DNA from: Bacillota bacterium
Lineage (GTDB): Bacteria > Bacillota > DTU030 > DUMP01
Reading direction: 5' to 3'
DNA: 47,412 bases
Assembly: GCA_012799605.1 (NCBI GenBank)
Contig: JAAZKX010000031.1
Coordinates: 1-47,412 of the forward strand
The notes beneath the pieces were generated by a model. It saw nothing but the letters and a program-made list of their open reading frames with translations, ran no database searches and was not told where the DNA came from. The translations under genes and the position numbers were made by a program. Below, one piece after another: positions 34,853 to 44,008 of the stretch. How positions within the stretch are numbered: the first letter of the stretch is position 1; every line of letters starts with the position of its first letter.

Positions 34853-36376
34853 ATGCCGCAGCTGGCAGCAATTGAAGATACAGTGCAACATGTGGCTGAT
34901 GCCATTGCATCAGTATTGGAGCTGGACGTAAGTATTATCGATTGTCGCCATGTGCGCTTAGGTGCAACTGGACTTTATGCCGGAGACCGTTTTTCTTTCG
35001 CCGCCCGCAATTCGCTGTTTCACCAAATAATGAAAACAGGCGAACCTGGTTATATCAAAGATGTCAGAGACAGCGAACAATGCAGGCATTGTGCAGCACG
35101 CCACACTTGCCAGGAACTGGCCACTTTGGGCCAACCCATTTTCTGCCGGGAACAAGTCGTGGGGGTTATCGGAGTAGTGGCCTTTACCGCCGAGCAGCGA
35201 CAACGACTAAAGGAAAGAGTACCACACTTACATAATTTTCTTAGCCGCATGGCTGGGTTATTGGAAAGCAAACTATTGCTTGTCCATGCTCTCAGGGCAG
35301 AAGAGCAGCGAAACTGCGAAGTGCGACAGAACCACATCTCTTCCAGTTCCCGCAGTCCCCTCTCTTTTACTGATATTATTGGCCAATCTAGTGCCTTGCT
35401 TTCCGCTAAAGAACTTGCCCGTAAAGTGGCGTTTTCACCTTCTACTGTTTTAATTCAAGGAGAAAGTGGAACTGGTAAAGAGATGTTTGCTCGGGCAATC
35501 CATCATGCCAGTGCCCGCACCGACGGATCTTTTGTGGCGGTGAACTGTGCTTCTATTCCCGAAAGCCTGCTGGAAAGTGAATTATTTGGTTATGATTCCG
35601 GTGCTTTTACCGGGGCCCGTCGGGGTGGTAAAATCGGAAAATTTGAACTGGCACAAGGTGGAACATTATTCCTCGATGAGATTGGCGATCTGCCCCTACA
35701 TTTGCAACCCAAGCTTCTCCGCGTCCTGCAGGAACACCATATCGAGCGTGTAGGCGGGATTACATCCATACCCATTGATGTGCGCATCATTAGCGCTACC
35801 CATCACGATCTGGAAAAGCTAATTGAACAAGGCTCTTTCCGTAGAGACCTTTATTACCGACTTAATGTTATTCCTCTTGTCATACCTCCACTCAGAAAGC
35901 GTAAAGGTGATTTGGAGGTTTTATGCAGCTATTTTATTGATAAATATCGCAATTTATTACATCGGCGCTGCAACAGACTCAGCCCCCAAGCGTTGCAAGT
36001 ACTTAAGCGACACCATTGGCCGGGAAACGTGCGTGAATTAGAAAACGCCATTGAATATGCGGTCAACTTGGCTCCCGGTTCAGTCATTACCCCAGCGGAT
36101 TTACCTCAGTATTTGCAGGCTGAAAAAGAAAAGGAGAGATATACTCACGGCTTGCTAGAACATAGATCGGCTGTAGCGGCCGAAACCCCAGAATCCATAG
36201 CAACCGGCAACACGCTGGAACAAATGTTAACCGCCTATGAATGTTTAATCCTGGAACACTATCTCACTATTTATGGCAATAACACGGCGGCTAAGGCCAA
36301 GATAGCGCGTAGCTTAGGCATTTCTTTGGCAACCCTTTACCGTCGGCTGGCAAAATGCAAACAGGCTTCGTACTAG
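34853..36376 (+). CDS. Sigma-54-dependent activator, CdsR-like
   Basis: A 507-residue enhancer-binding protein. The N-terminal sensory region (about 1-150, GAF/PAS-like) contains a Cys cluster, C77, C80, C86 and C98 ([15 protein letters not shown]...FC), suited to bind metal or an Fe-S cluster, or to sense thiols. The AAA+ domain (about 173-400) shows Walker A GESGTGKE (203-210), the sigma-54-contacting GAFTGA (250-255) and Walker [11 protein letters not shown] Fis-type HTH ends the protein (about 470-505, [24 protein letters not shown]). The next gene is a cysteine desulfidase behind a sigma-54 promoter, as in the CdsR-CdsB pair reported for Clostridioides difficile. Confidence 0.9.
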   Translation: MPQLAAIEDTVQHVADAIASVLELDVSIIDCRHVRLGATGLYAGDRFSFAARNSLFHQIMKTGEPGYIKDVRDSEQCRHCAARHTCQELATLGQPIFCREQVVGVIGVVAFTAEQRQRLKERVPHLHNFLSRMAGLLESKLLLVHALRAEEQRNCEVRQNHISSSSRSPLSFTDIIGQSSALLSAKELARKVAFSPSTVLIQGESGTGKEMFARAIHHASARTDGSFVAVNCASIPESLLESELFGYDSGAFTGARRGGKIGKFELAQGGTLFLDEIGDLPLHLQPKLLRVLQEHHIERVGGITSIPIDVRIISATHHDLEKLIEQGSFRRDLYYRLNVIPLVIPPLRKRKGDLEVLCSYFIDKYRNLLHRRCNRLSPQALQVLKRHHWPGNVRELENAIEYAVNLAPGSVITPADLPQYLQAEKEKERYTHGLLEHRSAVAAETPESIATGNTLEQMLTAYECLILEHYLTIYGNNTAAKAKIARSLGISLATLYRRLAKCKQASY

Positions 36377-36406
36377 CCACCTTTTTCTCAATTATGATTT
36401 AATATC

Positions 36407-36434
36407 GCACATTTGATAACAAATGTGCATTTTT
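36407..36434 (+). terminator. Perfect inverted repeat: terminator and/or activator site
   Basis: GCACATTTG (36407-36415) and CAAATGTGC (36420-36428) form a 9-bp perfect palindrome with an ATAA loop, followed by ATTTTTATT. It lies 30 bases after the regulator stop, so it may terminate that gene. It is also about 125 bases upstream of the -24 element, where activator sites are usually found. Confidence 0.55.
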
Positions 36435-36550
36435 ATTATGGGCAGGCGTTGTTTCACAATGTTATTTCGGAAAGGGATTCCATATTGCAGGCTCGCTTTG
36501 GACAGGGATTGGGGCAAGGCGATAACGATCGATCAGAGCCATTGAACTTC

Positions 36551-36567
36551 TGGCATGAAACATGCAA
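36551..36567 (+). promoter_or_regulatory. Sigma-54 (-24/-12) promoter
   Basis: TGGCATG-AAAC-ATGCAA keeps GG (36552-36553) and GC (36564-36565) exactly 10 bases apart, close to consensus TGGCACG-N4-TTGCA. It is 81 bases before the desulfidase gene, and the sigma-54 activator is encoded next door. Confidence 0.8.
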
Positions 36568-36647
36568 TAGTATTAAGTAGCTGATTAAAATCAACGGGCA
36601 ATTATCAGTTATAATTTTGGGTTAATCCCTTTCAGGAGGCGGCTCTT

Positions 36648-37937
36648 ATGCAGACCCTACATTTATCTGTGCTACGTAAACAGGTAAAGCCGGCTTTTGG
36701 TTGTACCGAACCGGTAGCCTGTGCCCTTGCTGTGGCCCGGGCACGCCAGGCCTTGGCCACCAGCGGCCCTGTGGACCACATCAAAATTGTCTGTAGTCCC
36801 GGAATATACAAAAATGGTTTCGGCGTCGGTATCCCCGGCACCGGCGAACGAGGCATTCCGATCGCGGCGGCTTTAGCTACCTTGGTCGGCGATCCCGACC
36901 AAGGGTTGGAGGTCTTGTCTGCTATCGATTCCACGGTAGTAGGACAGGCCAAAGAGATGGTGAAACAGGGTAAAGTTAACGTAACCTTTGACCCTGACGT
37001 TAGCACCATATTCATTGAGGCTACTGTTACCCAAGGAACGGATGTTGCTCGCGCTATCATTTCCGGCAGTCATACCAATATAGTTTACGTGGAAAAAAAT
37101 AATGAACCCATCTATGGCAACCCCAAAAGGACTCTGGCTAAAGATTATACCAGCGCTGCCGTGTCCATTTCCCATTTGAACATATCCCATCTGGTCAAAT
37201 TTATTGAGACCGTTTCAGCCGCTGAGATTGAATTCCTGCTGGAAGGGGTACGCATGAATCAGGAAGCAGCCGAAAAAGGTCTTATCGAAAGCTGCGGCCA
37301 CGGTGTTGGTCGCACGCTAAGGGCCATGGTGGAAGAGGGGATTCTTTGCGACGATATTGCTACCAGAGCCCGTATCCACACCTCCGCTGCCGCTGATGCT
37401 CGCATGGGTGGGCTTCCCATCCCGATAATGTCCAGTGCCGGTAGCGGCAACCACGGTATCACCGCCATCATCCCCGTCATCATTGTCTGGGAACAGCTTC
37501 AACTGCCCCAAGAAAAATTAACTCGGGCCTTGGCCCTGAGCCATTTGGTTACAATCTATATTAAAGAACATACTGGAACACTTTCACCCATCTGCGGCTG
37601 CTCCATTGCCGCTGGCTCCGGTGCCGGTGCTGCTTGCACCTGGCTTTTAGGGGGAGATGACACAGCCATCAGTCGCGCTATCCAAAATGTAATCGCTAGC
37701 CAAGCCGGCGTTTTCTGCGATGGTGGCAAAAATGGCTGTGCCCTCAAACTATCCGCCGCCGCCGCTGAAGCAGTTCTAGCGGCTCACCATGCTATCCGCG
37801 GACTTAGCGCGGACCATTTCGATGGCATTATTGGCAAAACTGTTGAACAGACCATTAGCAACTTGGGGTATGTCAGTACCCACGGGTTAACCAATACCGA
37901 TGCTGCTATTTTGACTGTTATGCAAAAGCAAGTGTAA
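36648..37937 (+). CDS. cdsB: L-cysteine desulfidase family protein (UPF0597, CdsB/CyuA)
   Basis: A 429-residue protein of the UPF0597 family, members of which (YhaM/CyuA, CdsB) split L-cysteine to pyruvate, ammonia and sulfide using an oxygen-sensitive 4Fe-4S cluster. The family-conserved cysteines are visible: C19 in KPAFGCTEPVA, C316/C318 in SPICGCSIAAGSGAG, C357 in GVFCDGGK and C364 in NGCALK. Normal length, with AGGAGG at 36633-36638. It should be cytoplasmic and induced through the -24/-12 promoter upstream. Related substrates (D-cysteine, homocysteine, serine) cannot be excluded. Confidence 0.88.
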   Translation: MQTLHLSVLRKQVKPAFGCTEPVACALAVARARQALATSGPVDHIKIVCSPGIYKNGFGVGIPGTGERGIPIAAALATLVGDPDQGLEVLSAIDSTVVGQAKEMVKQGKVNVTFDPDVSTIFIEATVTQGTDVARAIISGSHTNIVYVEKNNEPIYGNPKRTLAKDYTSAAVSISHLNISHLVKFIETVSAAEIEFLLEGVRMNQEAAEKGLIESCGHGVGRTLRAMVEEGILCDDIATRARIHTSAAADARMGGLPIPIMSSAGSGNHGITAIIPVIIVWEQLQLPQEKLTRALALSHLVTIYIKEHTGTLSPICGCSIAAGSGAGAACTWLLGGDDTAISRAIQNVIASQAGVFCDGGKNGCALKLSAAAAEAVLAAHHAIRGLSADHFDGIIGKTVEQTISNLGYVSTHGLTNTDAAILTVMQKQV

Positions 37938-38007
37938 TAGTGCAGTAATGAAGGGGGGGGAAGCAGTCCAATAGCATATTATTTACCACCAAGGCAAGTG
38001 TAAGGAT

Positions 38008-38038
38008 TTGGAACTGGGAAGGGGTACAGGGGTATAAT
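38008..38038 (+). promoter_or_regulatory. Weak sigma-A-like promoter before livK
   Basis: TTGGAA (38008-38013) and TATAAT (38033-38038) are 19 bases apart, wider than ideal, 175 bases before livK. The rest of the 275-base gap after cdsB contains a run of eight Gs at 37952-37959 and a near-miss sigma-54 motif at 38121-38134. Confidence 0.35.
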
Positions 38039-38212
38039 TGAGCGTTTGCGGGTTTTCACTTTGGTCACGGTTTGTTGTTCCAAAAAATGGGATCGGGTAA
38101 CTAGCCCACCTGGTTATAGCTGGCGGTTCGTTGCCCGGCTCATTAAAGAATAACGCGCTGGCTACCATTATACTTGTGGGCCGAAGCGCAGAGAAAGGGA
38201 TGGGTGTTTAGG

Positions 38213-39382
38213 ATGAAAAGATTATTGGCGCTAATGTTGGGACTTCTGCTAGTTATTTCGCTGGCAGCTTGCGCACCTACGGGAGGAGGGGCGCAAGAGG
38301 AGGATACGGAATTGGAAGCACAAGACTACAATATTGCGGTTTGTATCCCTATTACCGGTACCAATGCTACCTATGCAGCTTATATCAAAAATGGTCTTGA
38401 AATGGCCTTGGCAAATCTCGAGAAAAGGGGTGGCCTAAACGGTACCGGCGGTAAAATCATTCTTGATTTCTACGATGACAACAACGATCCCAAGCAAGGG
38501 GTAGCTTTAGCGGAGCGCATTGTGGAAGATGATAAGTACCTCTGTGAGATTGGTTCCTTTGCGTCACCAGTTTCGCTGGCTGCTGCTCCCATTTACAATG
38601 AAGCCAAGATGGTACAGTATGCTTTAACTTCTTCCAACACGCGCTACTTACCGATTGGGGAGTATTGCTTCTCACTCTCCACTACCCAGGACGTCTCAAC
38701 CGCCAATCATGCCGACTGGCAAATTAATTATTTAGGCTATAAAACCTTTGCGGTGATCCACTCTAACGATGACTGGGGTAACGAATCCTTTGATTTCTAC
38801 CAAGAAGCAATCGAAGCCGAAGGCGGTACCATCGTAGCAGAAGAATCCTATATTGCTGGAACTACCAATGATTTCACAGCCATGCTCACTACCCTAAAGA
38901 CGGTAGATGCTGACGCGTTGATGACCTTTTGTGGTGAAGACGATTTGGTTATGATGATGAAACAAGCTGACATGCTGGGCCTCGATTTTAACTGGCTTTC
39001 TTCCAAAAAATGCTGTTCAGCAACAGTTATTGATCAGTTAGGTGAGCTGGCCGAGGGCTTATACAGTTTGAATAACGCACCTAAAACAAAAGAGAACAAG
39101 GTGTACGCTGACTATTTCGAAGAGTACATTAAGGTCTATCCCGATTCCGAAACAACCCAAAAGTATGTGGATCAATCCTATAATTGCATGCTAACCGTTA
39201 TCTGGGCGATTGAAAACGGCGGAGTGGATCGTCAATCTTTCCGCGATACGCTAGCTTCGCTCAAAGACTTCATGGGTGTGCAGGGCACCATCAGTTTTGA
39301 CCCTGATACTCGCAAGGTGTTCAACGAAGAATATCTGGCTCAGGTTCAAGACGGTGTCTGGGTAAATATTGATACTAACTAA
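38213..39382 (+). CDS. livK: Liv-type ABC transporter substrate-binding lipoprotein
   Basis: A 389-residue lipoprotein: signal (MKRLLALMLGLLLVISLAAC) with lipobox LAAC, a short acidic linker, then a type I periplasmic-binding fold (about 38-388, YNIAVCIPITGTNATYAAYIKNGLEMAL). It belongs to the branched-chain amino-acid/amide/urea binding group; the ligand is not predictable by eye. ATG 38213 is chosen because it starts the signal peptide; an upstream ATG at 38174 would bury it. It is the first gene of livK-H-M-G-F and 275 bases after the cysteine desulfidase. Confidence 0.88.
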   Translation: MKRLLALMLGLLLVISLAACAPTGGGAQEEDTELEAQDYNIAVCIPITGTNATYAAYIKNGLEMALANLEKRGGLNGTGGKIILDFYDDNNDPKQGVALAERIVEDDKYLCEIGSFASPVSLAAAPIYNEAKMVQYALTSSNTRYLPIGEYCFSLSTTQDVSTANHADWQINYLGYKTFAVIHSNDDWGNESFDFYQEAIEAEGGTIVAEESYIAGTTNDFTAMLTTLKTVDADALMTFCGEDDLVMMMKQADMLGLDFNWLSSKKCCSATVIDQLGELAEGLYSLNNAPKTKENKVYADYFEEYIKVYPDSETTQKYVDQSYNCMLTVIWAIENGGVDRQSFRDTLASLKDFMGVQGTISFDPDTRKVFNEEYLAQVQDGVWVNIDTN

Positions 39383-39429
39383 CTTCTAATGTAAATGGAC
39401 AGCAATGCCTTAATCTAACTGTGGAAGGC

Positions 39430-39466
39430 GTGGAATGGCCAAATCATTACACTTTGGCCATTCCAC
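39430..39466 (+). promoter_or_regulatory. 14-bp perfect hairpin between livK and livH
   Basis: GTGGAATGGCCAAA (39430-39443) pairs without mismatch with TTTGGCCATTCCAC (39453-39466), loop of nine. No T-run follows. Such intercistronic stems usually protect the binding-protein message and reduce expression of the downstream permease genes. Confidence 0.7.
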
Positions 39467-39511
39467 AAGATTGGTTTGGAACAATATCAGACTTAAGGGA
39501 AAGGGATAAGA

Positions 39512-40396
39512 ATGTTTTTACAACAGCTTATAAATGGGGTATCTTTAGGAAGTGTGTATGCCCTGACCGCTGTTGGCTATTCCCTGGTCTTCAGCGTGGT
39601 GGGGCTGATTAATATGTCCCATGCCGCTATTTATATGTCCGGCGCTGTTTGCTTTTCCATGTTTTACAATCTTGGCGGTAGAAATGTTCCGCTACTGGTG
39701 GTTTTTTTAATCGCACTAGTTTATGCCGCCGTTGCCGGACTAACAATTGAGCGTTTGGCCATTCGACCTATTCGTGAGAAGGGCGATGGCATGATTTATG
39801 CTATTCTAAGCTCAATCGCGGTTAAAACTATTATTGAAAGCGTCTGTCAGATCGTCTATGGAACGGAGATTCGTGCTTTTCCCACTATCCTGGCCGGGCG
39901 TTATGTGGAGGTCTTTGGGGCGCGAATGATGGCGATCCAATTTGTGATGTTAGCTGTAACAATTGTCATTATGCTTGCGTTGGGGTATTTTACCTTGAAA
40001 AGCAAAATGGGCATGGGGTTGCGCTCCACAGCTCAAAATTTGCGGGCTGCCAATTTGGTTGGGGTGCCGGTTAACCGGATTGTAGCATTAGCCTTTGCCA
40101 TTGGCTCGGTCCTGGCTACTGTTGCCGGCATCTTTTCTTGCATGTATTACCAAACGGTACAGGTTAATATCGGTGGCGTCATTGGGCAAAAGGCATTTGC
40201 GGCCACGGTGCTGGGCGGAATTGGATCCCTCACAGGTTCGGTCGTTGGGGGATTTATCATCGGTATTGCAGAGATGCTCACTGCCGGCTACATCAGTTCT
40301 AGTTACCGCAACCTAGTGGCATTTAGCATTTTAATTATCGTTCTTATCTTTAAGCCCTCCGGCATTTTCGGCCAAGCGGAAAGTAAAAAGGTGTAG
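39512..40396 (+). CDS. livH: Liv-type ABC transporter permease LivH
   Basis: Inner-membrane permease of 294 residues with about eight helices. FLQQLINGVSLGSVYALTAVGYSLVFSV at the N-terminus and NLRAANLVGVPVNRIVALAFAIGS (the ATPase-contacting region, about 170-195) are typical of LivH. It forms the channel with LivM. ATG 39512 follows AAGGGAAAGGG. The gene lies 129 bases after livK and 3 bases before livM. Confidence 0.92.
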   Translation: MFLQQLINGVSLGSVYALTAVGYSLVFSVVGLINMSHAAIYMSGAVCFSMFYNLGGRNVPLLVVFLIALVYAAVAGLTIERLAIRPIREKGDGMIYAILSSIAVKTIIESVCQIVYGTEIRAFPTILAGRYVEVFGARMMAIQFVMLAVTIVIMLALGYFTLKSKMGMGLRSTAQNLRAANLVGVPVNRIVALAFAIGSVLATVAGIFSCMYYQTVQVNIGGVIGQKAFAATVLGGIGSLTGSVVGGFIIGIAEMLTAGYISSSYRNLVAFSILIIVLIFKPSGIFGQAESKKV

Positions 40397-40399
40397 CCT

Positions 40400-41425
40400 A
40401 TGAAAAAACGGGAAATGAAATTATCAATGGTCATAAAAGTGGTTATGTTGGTGATTGCTTTATTAATCCCCCTTTTGCACCTGAAAAATTACATTATGAG
40501 GATCCTAATAACAGCGGGCATCTATATGGTTTTAGGTATGAGCCTCAACCTGGTTATGGGCATAGGCGGGATGGTGTCCCTGGGGCAGGCGGTATTTTAC
40601 GGAATTGGCGCCTATACCGCGGCTTTGATTACACTAAAATTCGGCTGGTCACTATGGGCAGTAGTGTTGGCTACGATTGTAATTTCTGCCTTGAGTGGGT
40701 TTCTCTTATCTATTCCCATGGGGCGGGGAACAGGACGTTATGTGGCTATTATCACCTTGGGTTATTGCGAAATTGTTAACCTTATTCTTATTAACTGGGA
40801 GAGTCTCACCCGTGGACCCGCTGGGCTAATGAACATACCGCGCCCTACCTTTTTTGGTTATCCACTTAGGTCCAGTAGCTCTTACTACTATTTTGTGTTG
40901 GCTTGTGTGTTAATCGTGTATACTGCCATTGGCTGGATGCTGAATTCTAAGTTGGGGCGTAATCTGAAAGCTATGAAAGAAGATAGTGTGGCGGCCGAGG
41001 CCATGGGCATTAATATCTTCCGTCAGAAAATGATAGTATTTACCATTTCCGGTGCGGTGGGAGGTATTGCCGGCCTTCTTTATGCGTTTAATATTGGTTA
41101 CATCGACCCGACCAATTTTACCAACGTGGAGTCTTTAGCCGTGGTTAGCATTGTAACTGTAGGTGGCCTGGGCAATATGTTTGGTACAATCATTGCAGCC
41201 TTCGGTCTGACCGTAATTCCCGAATTGCTACGCGGTTTTTCCGAGTATCGGCAAGTTATTTATGGCACTGTTCTGCTGGTTATTGTACTGTTGGACCACA
41301 GCATTCCGGGTACCCGTTTAAAGCGATATTTAGGCGAGCAAATGGACCGAGTAAAGGGCCGGTTCCGGCGTAAATCGGCCCCCATGGAAAGGAACGGGAA
41401 ATATGACAGCATTATTGGAAGTTAG
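40400..41425 (+). CDS. livM: Liv-type ABC transporter permease LivM
   Basis: Second permease subunit, 341 residues with about nine or ten helices. IYMVLGMSLNLVMGIGGMVSLGQAVFYGIGAY near 41-72 is the LivM hallmark, and VAAEAMGINIFRQKMIVFTISGAVGG contains the ATPase-coupling loop. The tail (about 310-341) is basic and hydrophilic. It overlaps livG by 23 bases. Confidence 0.92.
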   Translation: MKKREMKLSMVIKVVMLVIALLIPLLHLKNYIMRILITAGIYMVLGMSLNLVMGIGGMVSLGQAVFYGIGAYTAALITLKFGWSLWAVVLATIVISALSGFLLSIPMGRGTGRYVAIITLGYCEIVNLILINWESLTRGPAGLMNIPRPTFFGYPLRSSSSYYYFVLACVLIVYTAIGWMLNSKLGRNLKAMKEDSVAAEAMGINIFRQKMIVFTISGAVGGIAGLLYAFNIGYIDPTNFTNVESLAVVSIVTVGGLGNMFGTIIAAFGLTVIPELLRGFSEYRQVIYGTVLLVIVLLDHSIPGTRLKRYLGEQMDRVKGRFRRKSAPMERNGKYDSIIGS

Positions 41426-42176
41426 TAACCTACAAATTGCCTTTGGTGGGTTGGTTGCTGTCCAGGATCTTTCCTTTTCGTTGCGGAAAGGTGAGGTGAC
41501 TAGCCTTATTGGGCCCAATGGGGCCGGTAAAACCACCGTAATCAATCTGCTTACCGGTTTTTATTTGCCAGACCAGGGCAAAGTCACCTTGAACGGGCAG
41601 GATATTACCGGTTTTCCCGCGGATAGGTATGCCAAGATCGGCCTTGCTCGGACCTTCCAAAATGTAAGGCTTTTTTCCGAAATGACCGTCCTGGATAATA
41701 TTTTAGTGGGCATGCAGCATCTTATCCCCTATGGGGTTCTTCAGTCGTTCTTCCCCAATCCGGCTAAGCGCAGAGGGGAAAAAGATGCCCTGAGGCAAGC
41801 TAAGCGCATTTTGGACCGAGTAGGCCTTATTGACTTATGCGCTGAAAAAGCCGGGAACCTACCTTATGGCTTGCAAAGGAAGCTTGAAATAGGACGGGCT
41901 TTGGCCAGCAATCCATCCATATTGTTACTAGATGAACCGGCGGCGGGCATGGATCCACAGGAAACACATGAACTGGGAGAGTTTGTGCGTTCTTTGTTAA
42001 AAGATGTGGATGCTATTTTGATGATCGAACATGATATGAAAATAGTTATGCGGATTTCTGATCAAATCGTGGTGATAAATTACGGCAAGTTAATTAGCAT
42101 GGGGCCCCCGGCTCAGGTGCAAAATGATCCGGTTGTATTGGAGGCGTATTTAGGAAAGGGGGCAACAAAATGTTAA
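41403..42176 (+). CDS. livG: Liv-type ABC transporter ATPase LivG
   Basis: ATP-binding subunit of 257 residues. Walker A GPNGAGKTT (about 38-46), the LivG-specific ARTFQNVRLFSEMTVLDNILVG region, signature NLPYGLQRKLEIGRALA (a Leu where Gln is usual), Walker B ILLLDEPAAGMDP and the switch His in MIEHDMK are present. The long insertion near 105-130 is normal for LivG. It overlaps livF by 7 bases. Confidence 0.94.
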   Translation: MTALLEVSNLQIAFGGLVAVQDLSFSLRKGEVTSLIGPNGAGKTTVINLLTGFYLPDQGKVTLNGQDITGFPADRYAKIGLARTFQNVRLFSEMTVLDNILVGMQHLIPYGVLQSFFPNPAKRRGEKDALRQAKRILDRVGLIDLCAEKAGNLPYGLQRKLEIGRALASNPSILLLDEPAAGMDPQETHELGEFVRSLLKDVDAILMIEHDMKIVMRISDQIVVINYGKLISMGPPAQVQNDPVVLEAYLGKGATKC

Positions 42177-42874
42177 AGGTTAAGGATCTTAATGTCTACT
42201 ATAATAAAATTCATGCCCTCAACAACGTCTCCATCCAGGTGGGAAAGGGCCAAATTGTTGCCCTTATCGGAAGTAACGGTGCCGGTAAAAGCACTTTATT
42301 AAATTCCATTGCCGGTGTAAAAGAAGTAAAGAGCGGTGATATCGTCTATATGGATCAGTCCATGCTGAGGATGGATGCCGAAGCCAGGGTTAAAAAAGGC
42401 GTTATCCTGGCTCCGGAAGGGCGCCAGATTTTCCCTAAATTTACCGTCTGGGAAAACCTAACCATGGGTGCTTTTACGGTTAAAGATCGTGAGATTATCG
42501 AACAGGGTTACGAACGGGTATATAAATTGTTCCCTCTTTTAAAAGAACGAACAAAACAATTAGCAGCCACCTTATCAGGAGGCGAACAACAGATGCTTGC
42601 TATTGGGCGGGCGCTCATGGGCAATCCTAAGTTATTGATGTTGGACGAACCCTCATTAGGTTTGGCACCAATCTTTGTAGAACAGATATTCGAATTGCTG
42701 ACCGAGATCCGGGCACAAGGAACCACACTTCTTCTGATCGAACAAAATGCTATGGCGGCTTTGGAGGTGGCCGACCGCGCCTATGTGCTGGAGACAGGAA
42801 ATATAGTCATGGAAGGCACTGGCCAAGATCTGCTTCACAATGACCTTGTCATCAAGTCATACCTGGGTGGATAG
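42170..42874 (+). CDS. livF: Liv-type ABC transporter ATPase LivF
   Basis: Second ATP-binding subunit of 234 residues. Walker A GSNGAGKST (about 36-44), Q-loop, LAPEGRQIFPKFTVWENL (LivF-typical), signature LSGGEQQMLAIGRALM, Walker B LLMLDEPSLGLAP and LLIEQN. It completes the ABC importer. A 101-base gap without terminator or promoter precedes the next gene, so cotranscription with the UroD-like genes is plausible. Confidence 0.94.
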   Translation: MLKVKDLNVYYNKIHALNNVSIQVGKGQIVALIGSNGAGKSTLLNSIAGVKEVKSGDIVYMDQSMLRMDAEARVKKGVILAPEGRQIFPKFTVWENLTMGAFTVKDREIIEQGYERVYKLFPLLKERTKQLAATLSGGEQQMLAIGRALMGNPKLLMLDEPSLGLAPIFVEQIFELLTEIRAQGTTLLLIEQNAMAALEVADRAYVLETGNIVMEGTGQDLLHNDLVIKSYLGG

Positions 42875-42975
42875 CTATTAAACCCAGACAAATGAAAACT
42901 ATATTTTAACGACCGAAGACAAGTACTAATCCAAATTTACCCCGGCTAAAAGTTTAAAACGAAAGGAATAGGTTT

Positions 42976-43983
42976 ATGAAACCAATTGAAAGAATAGAAG
43001 CCCTGTTGGCTGGTAAGACCCTCGATTCCCCAGCGATAAACCTATGGAAGCATTTCCCGCCCTACGATGAGGAGCCGTCCCAGTTAATCAAAAAGACGAT
43101 CCAGTTTCAAGAGCGCTTCCAGTGGGATTTTGTGAAGGTTACTTATCAAGGTCTGTATTCGATTCAGGACTGGGGATCCGTAATCAAATGGCCCGAACGC
43201 GACTGTGTCTGGCCTAACACTTGTTCCCAGGTTGGAACAGTGATCGAACCTTCCGTTAAACGAATCGAAGACTGGAGCAAATTGAAGCCGCTCCCCATGA
43301 ACCAGGGTTCCTGGGCTGATTCAATTGCTGCTGCCAAGGGTGTTATCGAGTATTTCAAAGGCGAGGCTCCAGTGGTGGTAACCGTGTTTAACCCATTGAC
43401 CACCGCAGCCAAAATGAGCGATGATAAAGTGCTGGTACACTTGCGCCGTGATCCCGAGAGGGTAAAAAAAGGCTTGGATGTGATTTCCGATACCACCCAG
43501 GCCTTCGTAGAAGCTTTAATAGATTGTGGGGCTGACGGCATATTCCTCGCTACCCAGTTAGGTACCTACGATAAATTGAGTGTGCCGGAATATGAAGTGT
43601 TCGGACGTCCTTACGACCTTCGCATTTTGGAGCGTGCCAATGAAAAAATGTGGTTTAACATCATGCATATGCATGGTAATGCGCCCATGTTCGAATTGTT
43701 AGCCCAATATCCGGTCCAGGCTCTTAACTGGCATGACCGCTTGGTGGAGGATTATGATCTTAAAAAAGGCCGCCGTATCTGCCCGGACAAGATTATTATC
43801 GGTGGCGTCGATGAATTTGGGGCGCTTTATAATGGTACTGACGCGGAACTAACTGCCCAATTAAGGGATGCTTTAGAGCAAGTTCCAGATGGTCGCATGA
43901 TTGTCGGACCGGGCTGTTGCGTGCCCCTACATGTAAATGAAGATCGCCTGGCCCTGGCTAAGGAATTGCTAGCAACTATTTAA
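42976..43983 (+). CDS. UroD/MtaA-like protein 1 (putative methyltransferase)
   Basis: A 335-residue TIM-barrel protein of the uroporphyrinogen decarboxylase superfamily. The start MKPIERIEALLAGKTLDSPAINLWKHFP replaces the UroD RQAGRY motif, which argues against heme synthesis and for the MtaA/CmuA-type methyl-transfer branch. That branch binds zinc through H-x-C and a distant C; here the first pair is H231-M-H233 and the later site is C314-C315 (GPGCCVP). ATG 42976 follows GAAAGGAA. The context (amino-acid-type importer, cysteine desulfidase) suggests a partner in metabolising the imported compound. No corrinoid protein is encoded in the window. Confidence 0.8.
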   Translation: MKPIERIEALLAGKTLDSPAINLWKHFPPYDEEPSQLIKKTIQFQERFQWDFVKVTYQGLYSIQDWGSVIKWPERDCVWPNTCSQVGTVIEPSVKRIEDWSKLKPLPMNQGSWADSIAAAKGVIEYFKGEAPVVVTVFNPLTTAAKMSDDKVLVHLRRDPERVKKGLDVISDTTQAFVEALIDCGADGIFLATQLGTYDKLSVPEYEVFGRPYDLRILERANEKMWFNIMHMHGNAPMFELLAQYPVQALNWHDRLVEDYDLKKGRRICPDKIIIGGVDEFGALYNGTDAELTAQLRDALEQVPDGRMIVGPGCCVPLHVNEDRLALAKELLATI

Positions 43984-44008
43984 TGTTTTTACTTAAGGAG
44001 GGGCACCG

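Noticed and set aside
38121-38134. Sigma-54-like TGGC...TTGC before livK
   Set aside because: The GG-GC spacing is 9 rather than the required 10 bases.
39421-39612. Open frame between livK and livH
   Set aside because: It covers the 14-bp hairpin and overlaps livH out of frame.
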